A stretch of DNA of 64,000 nucleotides from Sporosarcina sp. HYO08. Lineage in GTDB: Bacteria > Bacillota > Bacilli > Bacillales_A > Planococcaceae. The stretch lies in NCBI RefSeq assembly GCF_001563475.1, contig NZ_LPUT01000012.1:425761-489760 (forward strand). The letters are read 5' to 3'. Position 1 is the first letter of the stretch, and each line of letters begins with the position of its first letter. The notes beneath the pieces were generated by a model. The model worked only from the letters and a program-made list of their open reading frames with translations. It ran no database searches and had not been told where the DNA came from. Below are positions 40,319-49,736 of the stretch, one piece after another. The translations under genes and the position numbers were made by a program.

Positions 40319-41311
40319 ATGTTTTTTATTGATAATAAAGGAATTACAGATCCCCGTATCAACCTAGCTATTGAAGAGTATGCATTAAAGACAATGGATA
40401 TCAATCGAGATTCATTTTTACTTTTTTACATAAATGAACCATCCATCATCATTGGTAAAAATCAAAATACTGTGGAGGAAATCGATACAGAATACGTAGA
40501 TGCGAACGGTATTCATGTTGTTCGTCGTCTCTCTGGCGGCGGTGCTGTGTATCATGATCTTGGTAATTTAAATTTTAGTTTTATTACGAAAGATGATGGG
40601 GACTCGTTCCGAAACTTTAAGAAGTTTACCGAACCTGTGATTCAAGCGCTTGCTGAAATGGGCGTGAAAGCTGAATTGCTTGGGCGAAATGATATTTTAA
40701 TCGATGGGCGAAAAGTTTCTGGAAACGCACAGTTTTCTACGAATGGACGAATGTTCAGCCATGGTACATTGATGTTTGATACAGAAATTGAGCGGGTTGT
40801 ATCGGCCCTCAAAGTTCGAAAAGATAAGATTGAATCGAAAGGGATTAAATCCATCCGAAGCCGTGTAGCGAATATTTCTGAGTTTCTCGAAGAACCGATG
40901 ACAATTGAACAATTCCGCAAGCAGATTTTAATTTCGATTTTCGGCGGTGAGGAAAACATTCAGTATGTCGAGCTAACTGAAGAAGATTGGAAAAACATTC
41001 ATAAGTTGTCGGCAGAGCGTTATGGAAATTGGGATTGGAATTACGGTAAATCTCCAAAATTCAATGTGCAGCACTCCCATCGTTTTCCAGTAGGTGGCAT
41101 CGATGTGCGCTTACAAGTCAATAAAGGAACGATCGAAGATATGCATATTTACGGCGACTTTTTCGGCGTTGGCGAAGTAGCAATTGTTGAAGAAAGTTTA
41201 AAAGGTGTTCAATATGACAGACAATCAATTGGTGAGGCATTAACTGCGATCGATATTCCGACAATTCTTGGCGGTATTACGAAAGAAGAATTTATCCAAT
41301 TGATTTATTAA
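40319..41311 (+). CDS. lplJ: Lipoate-protein ligase
   Basis: Activates lipoate with ATP and transfers it to lipoyl domains of 2-oxoacid dehydrogenases and GcvH. It is 330 aa with the N-terminal ligase domain (RRLSGGGAVYHDLGNLNFSF, KVSGNAQF) and the C-terminal lipoate-ligase accessory domain. TAAGGAGAG lies 7 nt before ATG 40319; the open frame extends upstream but without a start signal. Divergent from the yhfH array. Confidence 0.92.
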   Translation: MFFIDNKGITDPRINLAIEEYALKTMDINRDSFLLFYINEPSIIIGKNQNTVEEIDTEYVDANGIHVVRRLSGGGAVYHDLGNLNFSFITKDDGDSFRNFKKFTEPVIQALAEMGVKAELLGRNDILIDGRKVSGNAQFSTNGRMFSHGTLMFDTEIERVVSALKVRKDKIESKGIKSIRSRVANISEFLEEPMTIEQFRKQILISIFGGEENIQYVELTEEDWKNIHKLSAERYGNWDWNYGKSPKFNVQHSHRFPVGGIDVRLQVNKGTIEDMHIYGDFFGVGEVAIVEESLKGVQYDRQSIGEALTAIDIPTILGGITKEEFIQLIY

Positions 41312-41328
41312 GCAATATATTCAAGAAG

Positions 41329-41356
41329 CCCGACATTCATGTGTCGGGTTTTTGTT
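41329..41356 (+). terminator. Terminator of lplJ
   Basis: CCCGACA pairs with TGTCGGG (6-nt loop), followed by TTTTTG. Confidence 0.85.
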
Positions 41357-41416
41357 TTTAATAAAATATCCATCATTTTTGAGGTATAATAAATAAACGT
41401 GAAAGGGGAATGAACG

Positions 41417-42121
41417 ATGGATCAACACCGCATATTTATAGTGGAAGATGATAAAAAAATCGCATCCTTATTGGCAGATACGCTGCGTAAATACCAATAT
41501 GAAGTAGCAATTATTGAAGATTTTGAGCAAGTGACAACGGAATGCCTCGCTTTTGACCCACATCTGATCCTTCTCGATATTAATTTGCCATCGTATGATG
41601 GCTATTATTGGTGCCGTCAATTGCGCCAACATACAACATGTCCGATTCTTTTTATTTCCGCACGGTCCGGTGATATGGATCAAGTATTTGCGTTGGAGAA
41701 TGGCGGAGATGATTTTATAACGAAACCTTTCCATTACGAAATCGTCCTTGCCAAAATAAGAAGCCATTTACGGCGCTCATTTGGGGAGTATGCACCGAGT
41801 CAATCCGAACGTGTCGTAAAATTAGGGGCGCTTACATTGTATATAGAACGGATGGAATTGCAGCTTCGGGATACGATTGTTCCATTGCAAAAAAAGGAAA
41901 GCGTTATACTGGAACTATTAATGAATGCCTCTCCGAAAGTTGTGTCGCGAGAACAATTGCTGGAAGAATTATGGGATGACCAATCTTTTGTAGATGAGAA
42001 CACGTTAAATGTGAACATGGCACGTGTACGGAAAAAACTAACAGATTATCAGATTCAATCATCCATTGAAACAGTGCGGGGGGCAGGGTATCGACTGCTG
42101 CTTGCACCGGAGGAATTATGA
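41417..42121 (+). CDS. OmpR-family response regulator, BceR type
   Basis: A 234-aa regulator: receiver with Asp54 (LILLDINLPSYDGYYWC) and C-terminal winged helix (SREQLLEELWDD, VNMARVRKKL, VRGAGYRL). Spacing and partners (a short sensor kinase and an ABC transporter with a large FtsX-type permease) mark a Bce-type antimicrobial-peptide detoxification module. It likely activates the downstream ABC genes in response to a cell-wall-active peptide. The stop overlaps the kinase start by 4 nt. Confidence 0.88.
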   Translation: MDQHRIFIVEDDKKIASLLADTLRKYQYEVAIIEDFEQVTTECLAFDPHLILLDINLPSYDGYYWCRQLRQHTTCPILFISARSGDMDQVFALENGGDDFITKPFHYEIVLAKIRSHLRRSFGEYAPSQSERVVKLGALTLYIERMELQLRDTIVPLQKKESVILELLMNASPKVVSREQLLEELWDDQSFVDENTLNVNMARVRKKLTDYQIQSSIETVRGAGYRLLLAPEEL

Positions 42122-43101
42122 AAAGCTTTTACCTATTTTTAAAAGAGCACCTTCCTTTTATCATCTTTCAAATGATTCTTGTATTATTTATATTGCTTCT
42201 TTACTGGTTGGATGGATTCCGGAGTGTAAACACAGCCATTTACTCGATTTGTATGGGTATGCTGTTAACGATTGGATTTTTAGGTGGAAAGTTTATTATG
42301 CGACGCTCTTTTTACAATACGATTTCGCGGAAACCTCGGAAAATGGAAGAGGCGTTAATTCGTCATGTACAAACACCAGAACACCGGCAAGTCGTCAGTT
42401 TTACACGTGAATTGTATAAGCTGTATCAAAAGGAAGTGCAAATGCTTTACACTTCCCAGCATCGCCATCTCCATTTTATGAATCAGTGGGTGCATCAAAT
42501 GAAGACACCGATTTCGGTCATTGGCTTATTACTTCAAAATGAAGGGAAGCTGGACAGGGAAAGCTTAGCTGAAGAGGTTGAGAAAATTAAAAGTGGTCTC
42601 GATTCAGTACTCGTCAATGCAAGGCTTGAAACATTTGAAGAAGATATGCAAATTGAACAAATTCCTTTGAAAAGATTCATTCAGGACATTGTGACGGAGC
42701 ATAAGCGACTTTTCATTACGAAAGGCACTTTTCCTGTGATTTCGATTGATGAAGAAGAACGCATTGCATCTGATGCGAAGTGGATGAAAATCGTCATAGG
42801 CCAATTTATTACAAATGCGTTGAAATATACTTTTGATAAGGAAAAGAAGCTCTATATAACAGCTGAGCGGACAGGTGAAGGGTTGGCGTTGACGATTCGG
42901 GACGAGGGGATCGGTATTCCAACGTCCGATTTAAAGCGTGTGACAAAAGCATTTTTCACGGGTGAAAATGGTCGATTAACGGGAGAATCTACAGGAATTG
43001 GACTGTACATCGCTTCTGAAGTTTGTGAAAAGCTTGGTCACACGTTAACGATTGAATCGCTAGTTGGTGTCGGTACAACAGTCAAAATTGTGTTCCGGTA
43101 A
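42118..43101 (+). CDS. Intramembrane-sensing histidine kinase, BceS type
   Basis: A 327-aa kinase with two N-terminal TM helices (about 15-35 and 40-60) and almost no extracellular loop, the hallmark of intramembrane-sensing kinases. The phospho-acceptor is His126 in HQMKTPIS; ATPase motifs are FITNALKYTF, DEGIGIP and STGIGLYIASE. In this family the ABC transporter itself is the sensor and signals flux to the kinase. Translationally coupled to the regulator gene. Confidence 0.88.
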   Translation: MKSFYLFLKEHLPFIIFQMILVLFILLLYWLDGFRSVNTAIYSICMGMLLTIGFLGGKFIMRRSFYNTISRKPRKMEEALIRHVQTPEHRQVVSFTRELYKLYQKEVQMLYTSQHRHLHFMNQWVHQMKTPISVIGLLLQNEGKLDRESLAEEVEKIKSGLDSVLVNARLETFEEDMQIEQIPLKRFIQDIVTEHKRLFITKGTFPVISIDEEERIASDAKWMKIVIGQFITNALKYTFDKEKKLYITAERTGEGLALTIRDEGIGIPTSDLKRVTKAFFTGENGRLTGESTGIGLYIASEVCEKLGHTLTIESLVGVGTTVKIVFR

Positions 43102-43117
43102 TTGAAAGAAATGGCAG

Positions 43118-43909
43118 GTGAGCGGTTTGGATACGCAGCCGATCGTTAAGCTGAATGAAGTGACAAGGATATACGAAGGAAAAGTGATGCACCGGGCATT
43201 AAACCACTTGGATTTAGAAGTAGAACAAGGAGAGTTTGTTGCGATCATGGGGCCATCGGGAAGCGGGAAAACAACATTATTAAACTTACTATCGACGATC
43301 GATGTGCCGACATATGGACGCATACTCATTGACGGTGTCGAACCGGAGGCATTACATCACAATGAATTGGCTCTTTTTCGCCGCCGGAAATTCGGTTTTG
43401 TATTTCAAGATATTAATCTATTGCATATGTTAACTGTCGAAGAAAATCTTGTGCTGCCGCTGACATTGGATAACCATCCGCTTGAGGAGATGGAGCGCCG
43501 GGTAAATGAGCTTGCTGAAAGATTGGATTTAACGGAGATCTTGGACAGGAGACCTGATGAATTATCGGGCGGTCAGGCGCAGCGGACAGCGATTGGACGA
43601 GCGTTGATCCATAAACCGAAAATTATTTTGGCGGATGAGCCGACAGGAAACCTCGATTCAAAATCTGCAAAAGATGTGTTGGAATTACTTAACCAAATTA
43701 ATGAGACAGAGCGAACGACCATTATTATGGTGACGCATGATCCGATTGCGGCAAGTTATTGTGACCGGGTTGTGTTTATAAAAGATGGCGCGTTTTTTAA
43801 TGAGATTTATAAAGATGAAAGACGGCAAACTTTCTTCCAACGTATTTTAAATGTGCTGTCACTCTTAGGAGGCCATACACATGGACTTTCGTCAGTTCGC
43901 CTTCCGTAA
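43118..43909 (+). CDS. ABC transporter ATP-binding protein, BceA type
   Basis: A 263-aa MacB/LolD-class ATPase: Walker A GPSGSGKTTLL, Q-loop FVFQDINLLHML, signature LSGGQAQRTAIGRALIHKP, Walker B IILADEPTGNLD and switch His in VTHD. The start may be GTG 43118 or TTG 43127, since AGGTGA sits just before the latter. The 3' end overlaps the permease by 29 nt. Confidence 0.9.
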   Translation: MSGLDTQPIVKLNEVTRIYEGKVMHRALNHLDLEVEQGEFVAIMGPSGSGKTTLLNLLSTIDVPTYGRILIDGVEPEALHHNELALFRRRKFGFVFQDINLLHMLTVEENLVLPLTLDNHPLEEMERRVNELAERLDLTEILDRRPDELSGGQAQRTAIGRALIHKPKIILADEPTGNLDSKSAKDVLELLNQINETERTTIIMVTHDPIAASYCDRVVFIKDGAFFNEIYKDERRQTFFQRILNVLSLLGGHTHGLSSVRLP

Positions 43910-45809
43910 CGTCGTTCGAAATCGGCGGATTTATGCTGCCTTTTTTATGGCGAGTGTTTTTTCTGTCATGGTATTTTTTCTTTACTCTATGCTTTTGTTC
44001 CATCCTTCCATCGAAGATCGATTCGTACAGGAAATCGCAATTACTGGCATGGGCGCTGCTGAGCTTGTCCTTTATGTTTTTACGTTGTTTTTTTTATTTT
44101 ACTCTATGCGTGCATTTCTACAGGCGAGATCAAAGGAGTTTGGCATTTTACTTCATCTCGGAATGGAGAAGCGCCAGCTGCAGAAGTTGATTTTTATCGA
44201 AACAATGATCATTGGTATTGCGTCCATCGCGGCAGGTACTGTGTTAGGCTATACATTTTCTAAGTTCTTTTTAATGATTGTGAAGGAGATTGTTCTACTG
44301 CCGGCATTGCCGCTCTACTTTTCTTGGGAGCCATTTGCGTTAACGGTTGGTGCATTTCTGAGCCTATTTATCATTATTTCTTTGATCGCTCCAGTTTTTA
44401 TTCGAACGGAGCAAGTGTTAGAGCTGATTCAGAAAGACACTTCGGGGCGTGAGGCATTTGGCTATTCTAAGCATCGCGGTTATCTCGGACTCTTGTTTCT
44501 CGGGTTGTCCTATATACTGGCCGCAGCAACTTCGAACTCTGTCGTTATTGGACTCATTTTTTTATTGCCACCGCTTGCGACGATGGGAACGTATTATTTC
44601 TTCACGGATTCTTTGTCATTGCTTCTTCATAAAGTGAGGGCAAGAAGGAAATTGTATTGGCATCATTTTTGGTTATTGTCTATTTCAGAAGGTGTTGTCC
44701 GGTTGAAGGAAAATGCACGCATGTTTTTTGTCGTTACGATTGTGTCTACCGTTGCGTTTATGTCGGTTGGCGCATTGGCATCCTTAACGTCATTTGCTTC
44801 GCAATACCGGGAAATGCATCCGCTCGGTTTAATGTATAAAAGTGAGCCGGGTAATGCGCATGAAAGACAGCATATTACACAGCTTGTGAATGAACTTAAT
44901 CGCGGCGATTTTGACTATGCGCTCGTTCGTTTTCAAGTATTGACCCAGCATTCGTCCTTTACTGATCAACCAGTCAATGTCCTAAAGTTATCCAATATTA
45001 ATATGCTCGCGGATTCCTTTCAATTTCCAGAAATCTATTTGGAAAAAGGACAGGCCATTTTTTTGCCGCCGACTGCTTCTTCCTACGAACAATTACAAAG
45101 TCGCGTTGTAGAAACTACGCTTAAAGAAAGTAATGTAGCGGTTGAAATTGACGGCGCCTATCCTTATCAGTTATTTTCTTCTTATTCGATGGGTTCAAAT
45201 GCCATCATTTTAAGTGACGCAGATTATAATAAGGTTATGGCAAGCGCTCCATACGGCGAGTTAACAGCATTTTCTTATTATGCATTTAATATTCCCAAAT
45301 GGCAGGAGACAAAAGAGATTGGCTTACTGATCCAATACAATGAATCCATCATACCGGGAGCAAGTAATCAATTGCCTTATACGTTTGAAAATCCTGGACT
45401 CAATTATTCGGTCATTCGAACGACATTTTCATTGCTTTTGTTTATCGGTTTACTGCTTGCGGCGGTATTTTTTTTGGCGGCTGGAAGTTTTATTTACTTT
45501 CGCTTGTATACGTCACTTGAACGGGACCGTAAGCAATTTGATGTGCTTCGTAGAATGGGCATTACCGACCGGGAATTTAAAAAAATTGTGAACCAACAAT
45601 TGATCCCGCAATTTTTCTTTCCTTGGGGCGTTGCATTCGTGCATAGCTCATTTGCTTTTTTGTCGCTCCAAGTCATCTGGGATGCACTGGCGGAAATTTC
45701 TATTGTAAAAGAACTTGCCATGGTGCTAGCGGGCTTTACGCTCATGCAAATATTGTATTTTTATTTAATTCGTTGGCGCTATCTTGCGCATACAAAAGCA
45801 CCGGTATAA
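43881..45809 (+). CDS. ABC transporter permease, BceB type
   Basis: A 642-aa permease with about ten membrane helices and two FtsX domains. The large extracellular region (about 315-515) after helix VII is the ligand-sensing domain of Bce-type permeases. With the ATPase it likely frees lipid-cycle intermediates from peptide antibiotics. Specificity cannot be told from sequence. The stop codon lies in the loop of the terminator hairpin. Confidence 0.88.
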   Translation: MDFRQFAFRNVVRNRRIYAAFFMASVFSVMVFFLYSMLLFHPSIEDRFVQEIAITGMGAAELVLYVFTLFFLFYSMRAFLQARSKEFGILLHLGMEKRQLQKLIFIETMIIGIASIAAGTVLGYTFSKFFLMIVKEIVLLPALPLYFSWEPFALTVGAFLSLFIIISLIAPVFIRTEQVLELIQKDTSGREAFGYSKHRGYLGLLFLGLSYILAAATSNSVVIGLIFLLPPLATMGTYYFFTDSLSLLLHKVRARRKLYWHHFWLLSISEGVVRLKENARMFFVVTIVSTVAFMSVGALASLTSFASQYREMHPLGLMYKSEPGNAHERQHITQLVNELNRGDFDYALVRFQVLTQHSSFTDQPVNVLKLSNINMLADSFQFPEIYLEKGQAIFLPPTASSYEQLQSRVVETTLKESNVAVEIDGAYPYQLFSSYSMGSNAIILSDADYNKVMASAPYGELTAFSYYAFNIPKWQETKEIGLLIQYNESIIPGASNQLPYTFENPGLNYSVIRTTFSLLLFIGLLLAAVFFLAAGSFIYFRLYTSLERDRKQFDVLRRMGITDREFKKIVNQQLIPQFFFPWGVAFVHSSFAFLSLQVIWDALAEISIVKELAMVLAGFTLMQILYFYLIRWRYLAHTKAPV

Positions 45810-45823
45810 GCCGGTGCTTTTGT
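45793..45823. terminator. Bidirectional terminator with stop codon in its loop
   Basis: AAAAGCACCGG pairs with CCGGTGCTTTT around TATAAG, where the permease TAA stop sits. It also lies just past the 45831 stop of the convergent gene. Confidence 0.85.
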
Positions 45824-45830
45824 GTTGGTA

Positions 45831-46232
45831 TTACCAAAAAAAGATATTGCACCAATCGTTTCTCCGTCTGTTTTGACGTCCGCAATTCGATCCGCGCTGG
45901 TTAGAGCCGCATTGATCCCAGCTTGTGCGCCGTGCTCTTCTTCTTCCGCTGCAGCGATCTTTTGGATACCAAACGTGACTGCCGCCTGTACAGCGTAGCC
46001 AGCTGCATCTTTCCGCGCGTCTATCGCGTCGATTCGACCGTCTTTCGGATCTTCTTGCATTGCATCTACCGCATTGTTTCCGATTGGATCGGCGTTCGTT
46101 GCGATTGCCGCGATTACATCCGCATCCGCGGCGTTCGTTCCCAAAAGGTTCTTGATACATAAAGTCATTTAAGTCAGATCGATGAGAGTGTTCAAAAGCC
46201 CCCCGAATATCATCCATTGAGTAATTAGACAT
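45831..46232 (-). pseudogene. Frame-disrupted gene divergent from cotH
   Basis: AAAGGAGGG lies 6 nt before the ATG at 46232. The protein starts sensibly (MSNYSMDDIRGAFEHSHRSD, then MYQEPFG), then becomes Arg/Cys-rich to a stop at 45831. In the +1 frame the same stretch is open and reads as a normal Ala/Asp-rich protein (NAADADVIAAIATNADPIG ... DGETIGAISFF) with purine-rich first codon positions, as expected of real coding DNA. One extra G in a GGG near codon 31 and one missing T in a T7 run near the end would join N-terminus, +1-frame body and the 45831 stop. So this is either a real frameshifted gene or two homopolymer errors. If the Arg/Ser-rich frame were real it would resemble a CotG-like CotH substrate. 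Confidence 0.5.
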
Positions 46233-46410
46233 ATTGTTCCCTCCTTTCCTGCCGTTACTGGAAGGAATCAAGTAAATTTCCTCCTTTACTATCGTACGTG
46301 GCTGTCCTACGAGGGGTAGTGACGTTCGTTTATACTTTGAAAATAATGATAAAGAACTTGTTGGAATGCTCATTCATATGAATACAGAAAACGAAAGGAA
46401 AGGATACCGC

Positions 46411-47496
46411 GTGCAAATTCCTCACTATAAAATTTTTGTCCATCCTATCGATTTTCGGGACCTTAGAAAGGATATATGGATTGACGCTCCCGTGATGGCT
46501 AAAATGACGATCGATAAAAAGAAATACGAGATTGACCTTGCCTACCGTGGATCACATATACGGGAATTTCCGAAAAAGTCCTACCATCTTTCTTTTTATA
46601 AACCCCCGTTATTTCGTGGGGTGAAAGAGGTCCATTTAAATGCTGAGTACAAAGATCCTTCATTCATTCGCAATAAATTATCTTTCGATTTTTTTGAAGC
46701 GATTGGCTGCTTGTCCCCAAAATCAGAATTTGTTTTTTTGACGATCAATGGCAAAAAAGAAGGGGTTTATCTTCAACTGGAATCTGTTGATGAATATTTT
46801 TTAACAAGCCGAAGTTTGCCGAAAGGTGCAATCTATTACGCAATAGATGGTGACGCCAATTTTTCATTAATGAGTGATATCGATCAAGACGTCAAGAAAT
46901 CATTGATGGCGGGGTATGAAAGAAAAGTGGGAATGGAAACAGACGATGCGTTTTTGCAGGCGTTCATTATGAAGATTAATACAATCCCGCGTGAGGAGTT
47001 TGAACAGGAAATACAAAAAATGTTACAGGTGGACAAATATTTAAGATGGCTGGCAGGTGTTGTGTGCACGCAAAACTTTGATGGGTTTGTTCATAATTAT
47101 GCGCTTTACCGAAACGCGGAGACTGGATTGTTTGAAGTGATTCCGTGGGATTATGATGCGACATGGGGCAGGGATATTGATGGGATCGTTATGGAGGAGG
47201 ACTATGTACGCATCGAAGGTTTTAACACGCTGACGGCACGAATTTTGGACGTTCCGGAATTTCGAAAGCAGTATAAAAAGCTGTTGGAAGACATTTTGGA
47301 AAATGTTTTTAACGAAGCATTTTTGAAACCGAAAATAGAAGAAATGCAAGACGCCATTAGACCTTATCTAGCACAAGATCCGTATAGAAATCAGCAAATG
47401 CATATGTTTGATGAAGAGCTTGCGTTTATTTGTCAATTTATTAAAGATCGCGGGGATTATATTCGCAGTCAGTTGGGGAATTTAGAGGGGGCGTGA
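46411..47496 (+). CDS. cotH: CotH family spore-coat protein kinase
   Basis: An atypical protein kinase of about 361 aa that phosphorylates coat proteins during sporulation. The family motif IPWDYDATWGRDIDG (catalytic Asp region) is complete. Other conserved parts are the N-terminal YKIFVHPIDFRDL and YRGSHIREFPKKSYHLSF. The GTG at 46411 has AAAGGAAAGG 7 nt upstream; the frame runs back to 46366 but that start lacks a site. It indicates a spore-former. In B. subtilis cotH is divergent from its substrate gene cotG, and here too a divergent small gene faces it. Confidence 0.88.
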   Translation: MQIPHYKIFVHPIDFRDLRKDIWIDAPVMAKMTIDKKKYEIDLAYRGSHIREFPKKSYHLSFYKPPLFRGVKEVHLNAEYKDPSFIRNKLSFDFFEAIGCLSPKSEFVFLTINGKKEGVYLQLESVDEYFLTSRSLPKGAIYYAIDGDANFSLMSDIDQDVKKSLMAGYERKVGMETDDAFLQAFIMKINTIPREEFEQEIQKMLQVDKYLRWLAGVVCTQNFDGFVHNYALYRNAETGLFEVIPWDYDATWGRDIDGIVMEEDYVRIEGFNTLTARILDVPEFRKQYKKLLEDILENVFNEAFLKPKIEEMQDAIRPYLAQDPYRNQQMHMFDEELAFICQFIKDRGDYIRSQLGNLEGA

Positions 47497-47514
47497 ATGC
47501 CCCTTATTTTTTGT
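47488..47514 (+). terminator. Terminator of cotH
   Basis: GGGGC pairs with GCCCC across a 6-nt loop overlapping the stop codon, then TTATTTTTT. Confidence 0.7.
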
Positions 47515-47581
47515 TTAAGGTTCGATTTAGAAGGAAAACTATTCCGATTGTCGAAATGTAAGGAAATGGAGGGGAATAGAG

Positions 47582-49567
47582 ATGACAAAAGCAAAACGAA
47601 ACGTACAGGCGGAAGATTTATTTCTTCTGCATTCTGTCACAAGTCCAACATTGGCACCAAACGGCGAAGAAGCTGTATTTATAAAGACGCATATTGATGA
47701 GGCGGAAAATCAATACGTATCCAATTTGTTTCACGTCGATTTAACAACCAACGAAGTGTTGCAGTGGACGTATGGAAATACACGTGTTTCCGCACCGCAG
47801 TGGTCAGCGGATGGCAAGAAACTTGCATTTCTTTCAAATCGCGATGGAGAAAATCAAATTTATCTGCTCGCATCTAACGGCGGGGAAGCTAAAAAGCTTA
47901 CATCTTTTGAAAAAGGTGTGAGCCATTTTCTATGGTCTCCTTGCGGCGGGAAAATATGGGTGTGTGCCACTGTGAAAGTTGGATTTTCATTTACAGACAA
48001 AGAAGAAACAAGGGAAAATGAAAAGCCTGCGCCTTATCGTGTTAGCAAAATGAAATATAAAATGGATGGCATCGGTCTCCTGCCAGCAGATCACTATAAG
48101 CAAATCGGTGTCATCGACATTGAGACAGGTGAAGTGATCGTCTTTACGACAGGAGAGCATAATCATGATTTGCATGCTGTTTCAAATGATGGGAAAAAGC
48201 TTGTGGTGGGTGTCAATCGTAAAGAAAATCTAGATTTCGAATTCCGCCAGCCGCTCTATTTGGTCGATATTGAAACGAAGGAAGAAATGGTAATCATTGA
48301 AGAGGAAGGAAATTACGGAGGCGCATCTTTTTCATTCGACGATCAATATATTGCGTTTACAGGGGCAAGCCGTGCATTTTCCAATTCGACGCAAGCTTGT
48401 GTGTATATTTTCGATACAAAAGACCAAACGCGATGGAATCTAACTGAAAGTTTGGATGCCCCGGTCGGTGACTATGCGATTGCCGATCACCAGCAAGGTG
48501 TTCACGCCCCTTCTATTATTTGGACAAAGTATAATCAATTGTATTTTCAATTGTCGACAATGGGAGATGTCCGATTGTATTATGCTTCGCTCGAGGGAGA
48601 GCTCTATCCCGCATCGCCTGAAAATGAACATATTTATGACTATGATATTTCCAAGAACGGCGAGACCGCACTTTTGACAGTTAGCAGTGCAACAAATCCA
48701 GGCGAGCTCTATAAATATACGATTGCAACAGGTGAACGAATCGCGATTACTTCCTTTAACGAAGAATACTGCCGCGAAACGACACTTGCCCAGCCAGAAA
48801 CGATCGTTTTTAAAGGGGCGGAAAATTGGGATGTCCATGGCTGGCTGATGAAACCGGCGGGCTATGAGGAAGGGAAAAAATATCCGCTCATCGTTGAAAT
48901 CCACGGCGGTCCGCATGCGATGTATGCCAATACCTTTTTCCATGAGCTGCAATTGTTGGCGGGAGAGGGGTATGGGGTTTTATATGTAAATCCGCGAGGC
49001 GGCCACGGTTATTCCCAGCAGTTTGTCAATGCCGTCAGAGGGGATTACGGCGGCGGTGATTATGAAGATATAATGGCGGGTCTTGACTATGTGCTGGAAC
49101 ATCATAACTGGATCGATGAGGATCGACTCGGTGTAACGGGCGGTAGTTACGGAGGCTTTATGACGAACTGGATTGTCGGTCATACAAATCGTTTTAAAGC
49201 TGCTGTCACACAGCGCTCGATTTCGAACTGGGTAAGTTTCTTTGGTGTGTCAGACATTGGTTATTATTTTAGCGACTGGCAAATTGGCGCAGATATGACC
49301 GATGTCGAAAAGCTGTGGGCACATTCGCCATTAAAATATGCAAACCAGATTGAAACACCGTTGCTAATACTTCACGGAGAAAATGATCTGCGTTGTCCGA
49401 TTGAGCAGGCGGAACAGTTATATATTACATTGAAAAGCCAAGGGAAAGAAACGGAATTCGTTCGTTTTCCAGATGCCGATCATAATTTATCACGAACAGG
49501 GACACCGAGTTTACGCATTGCTCGTTTGAATGAAATTACCAATTGGTTTACTAACTATTTACGATGA
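47582..49567 (+). CDS. S9 family prolyl oligopeptidase/acylaminoacyl peptidase
   Basis: A 661-aa cytoplasmic serine peptidase. It has an N-terminal beta-propeller of WD40-like (PD40) repeats (about 25-390) and a C-terminal alpha/beta-hydrolase domain. The catalytic triad is in GGSYGGFM (Ser), HGENDLRCP (Asp) and DADHNLSR (His). The propeller limits access to short peptides. It resembles YuxL of B. subtilis. AATGGAGGGG precedes the ATG. A strong terminator follows. Confidence 0.92.
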   Translation: MTKAKRNVQAEDLFLLHSVTSPTLAPNGEEAVFIKTHIDEAENQYVSNLFHVDLTTNEVLQWTYGNTRVSAPQWSADGKKLAFLSNRDGENQIYLLASNGGEAKKLTSFEKGVSHFLWSPCGGKIWVCATVKVGFSFTDKEETRENEKPAPYRVSKMKYKMDGIGLLPADHYKQIGVIDIETGEVIVFTTGEHNHDLHAVSNDGKKLVVGVNRKENLDFEFRQPLYLVDIETKEEMVIIEEEGNYGGASFSFDDQYIAFTGASRAFSNSTQACVYIFDTKDQTRWNLTESLDAPVGDYAIADHQQGVHAPSIIWTKYNQLYFQLSTMGDVRLYYASLEGELYPASPENEHIYDYDISKNGETALLTVSSATNPGELYKYTIATGERIAITSFNEEYCRETTLAQPETIVFKGAENWDVHGWLMKPAGYEEGKKYPLIVEIHGGPHAMYANTFFHELQLLAGEGYGVLYVNPRGGHGYSQQFVNAVRGDYGGGDYEDIMAGLDYVLEHHNWIDEDRLGVTGGSYGGFMTNWIVGHTNRFKAAVTQRSISNWVSFFGVSDIGYYFSDWQIGADMTDVEKLWAHSPLKYANQIETPLLILHGENDLRCPIEQAEQLYITLKSQGKETEFVRFPDADHNLSRTGTPSLRIARLNEITNWFTNYLR

Positions 49568-49604
49568 AAAATAGCCATTCCAACGAACTGGAATGGCTAT
49601 TTTT
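49567..49604 (+). terminator. Terminator of the S9 peptidase gene
   Basis: AAAAATAGCCATTCCA pairs with TGGAATGGCTATTTTT, loop ACGAAC. Confidence 0.9.
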
Positions 49605-49736
49605 ACATAATAAGTGGAGAAAAAGAAAATGAAAGCCTTTTCATTACCTGATTGTTAAAAAAATGTCACAAAATGTAGTGCATCTAATCTGTAAATAGTA
49701 TAATATTTAAATATTATAAAAACAGGGGTGACCACA

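Noticed and set aside
45779..46168. 129-aa Ala/Asp-rich frame as an independent gene starting MTLCIKNLLG
   Set aside because: Its ATG has no ribosome-binding site and its end reads through the bidirectional terminator into bceB. It is better seen as the shifted body of the 46232 gene.
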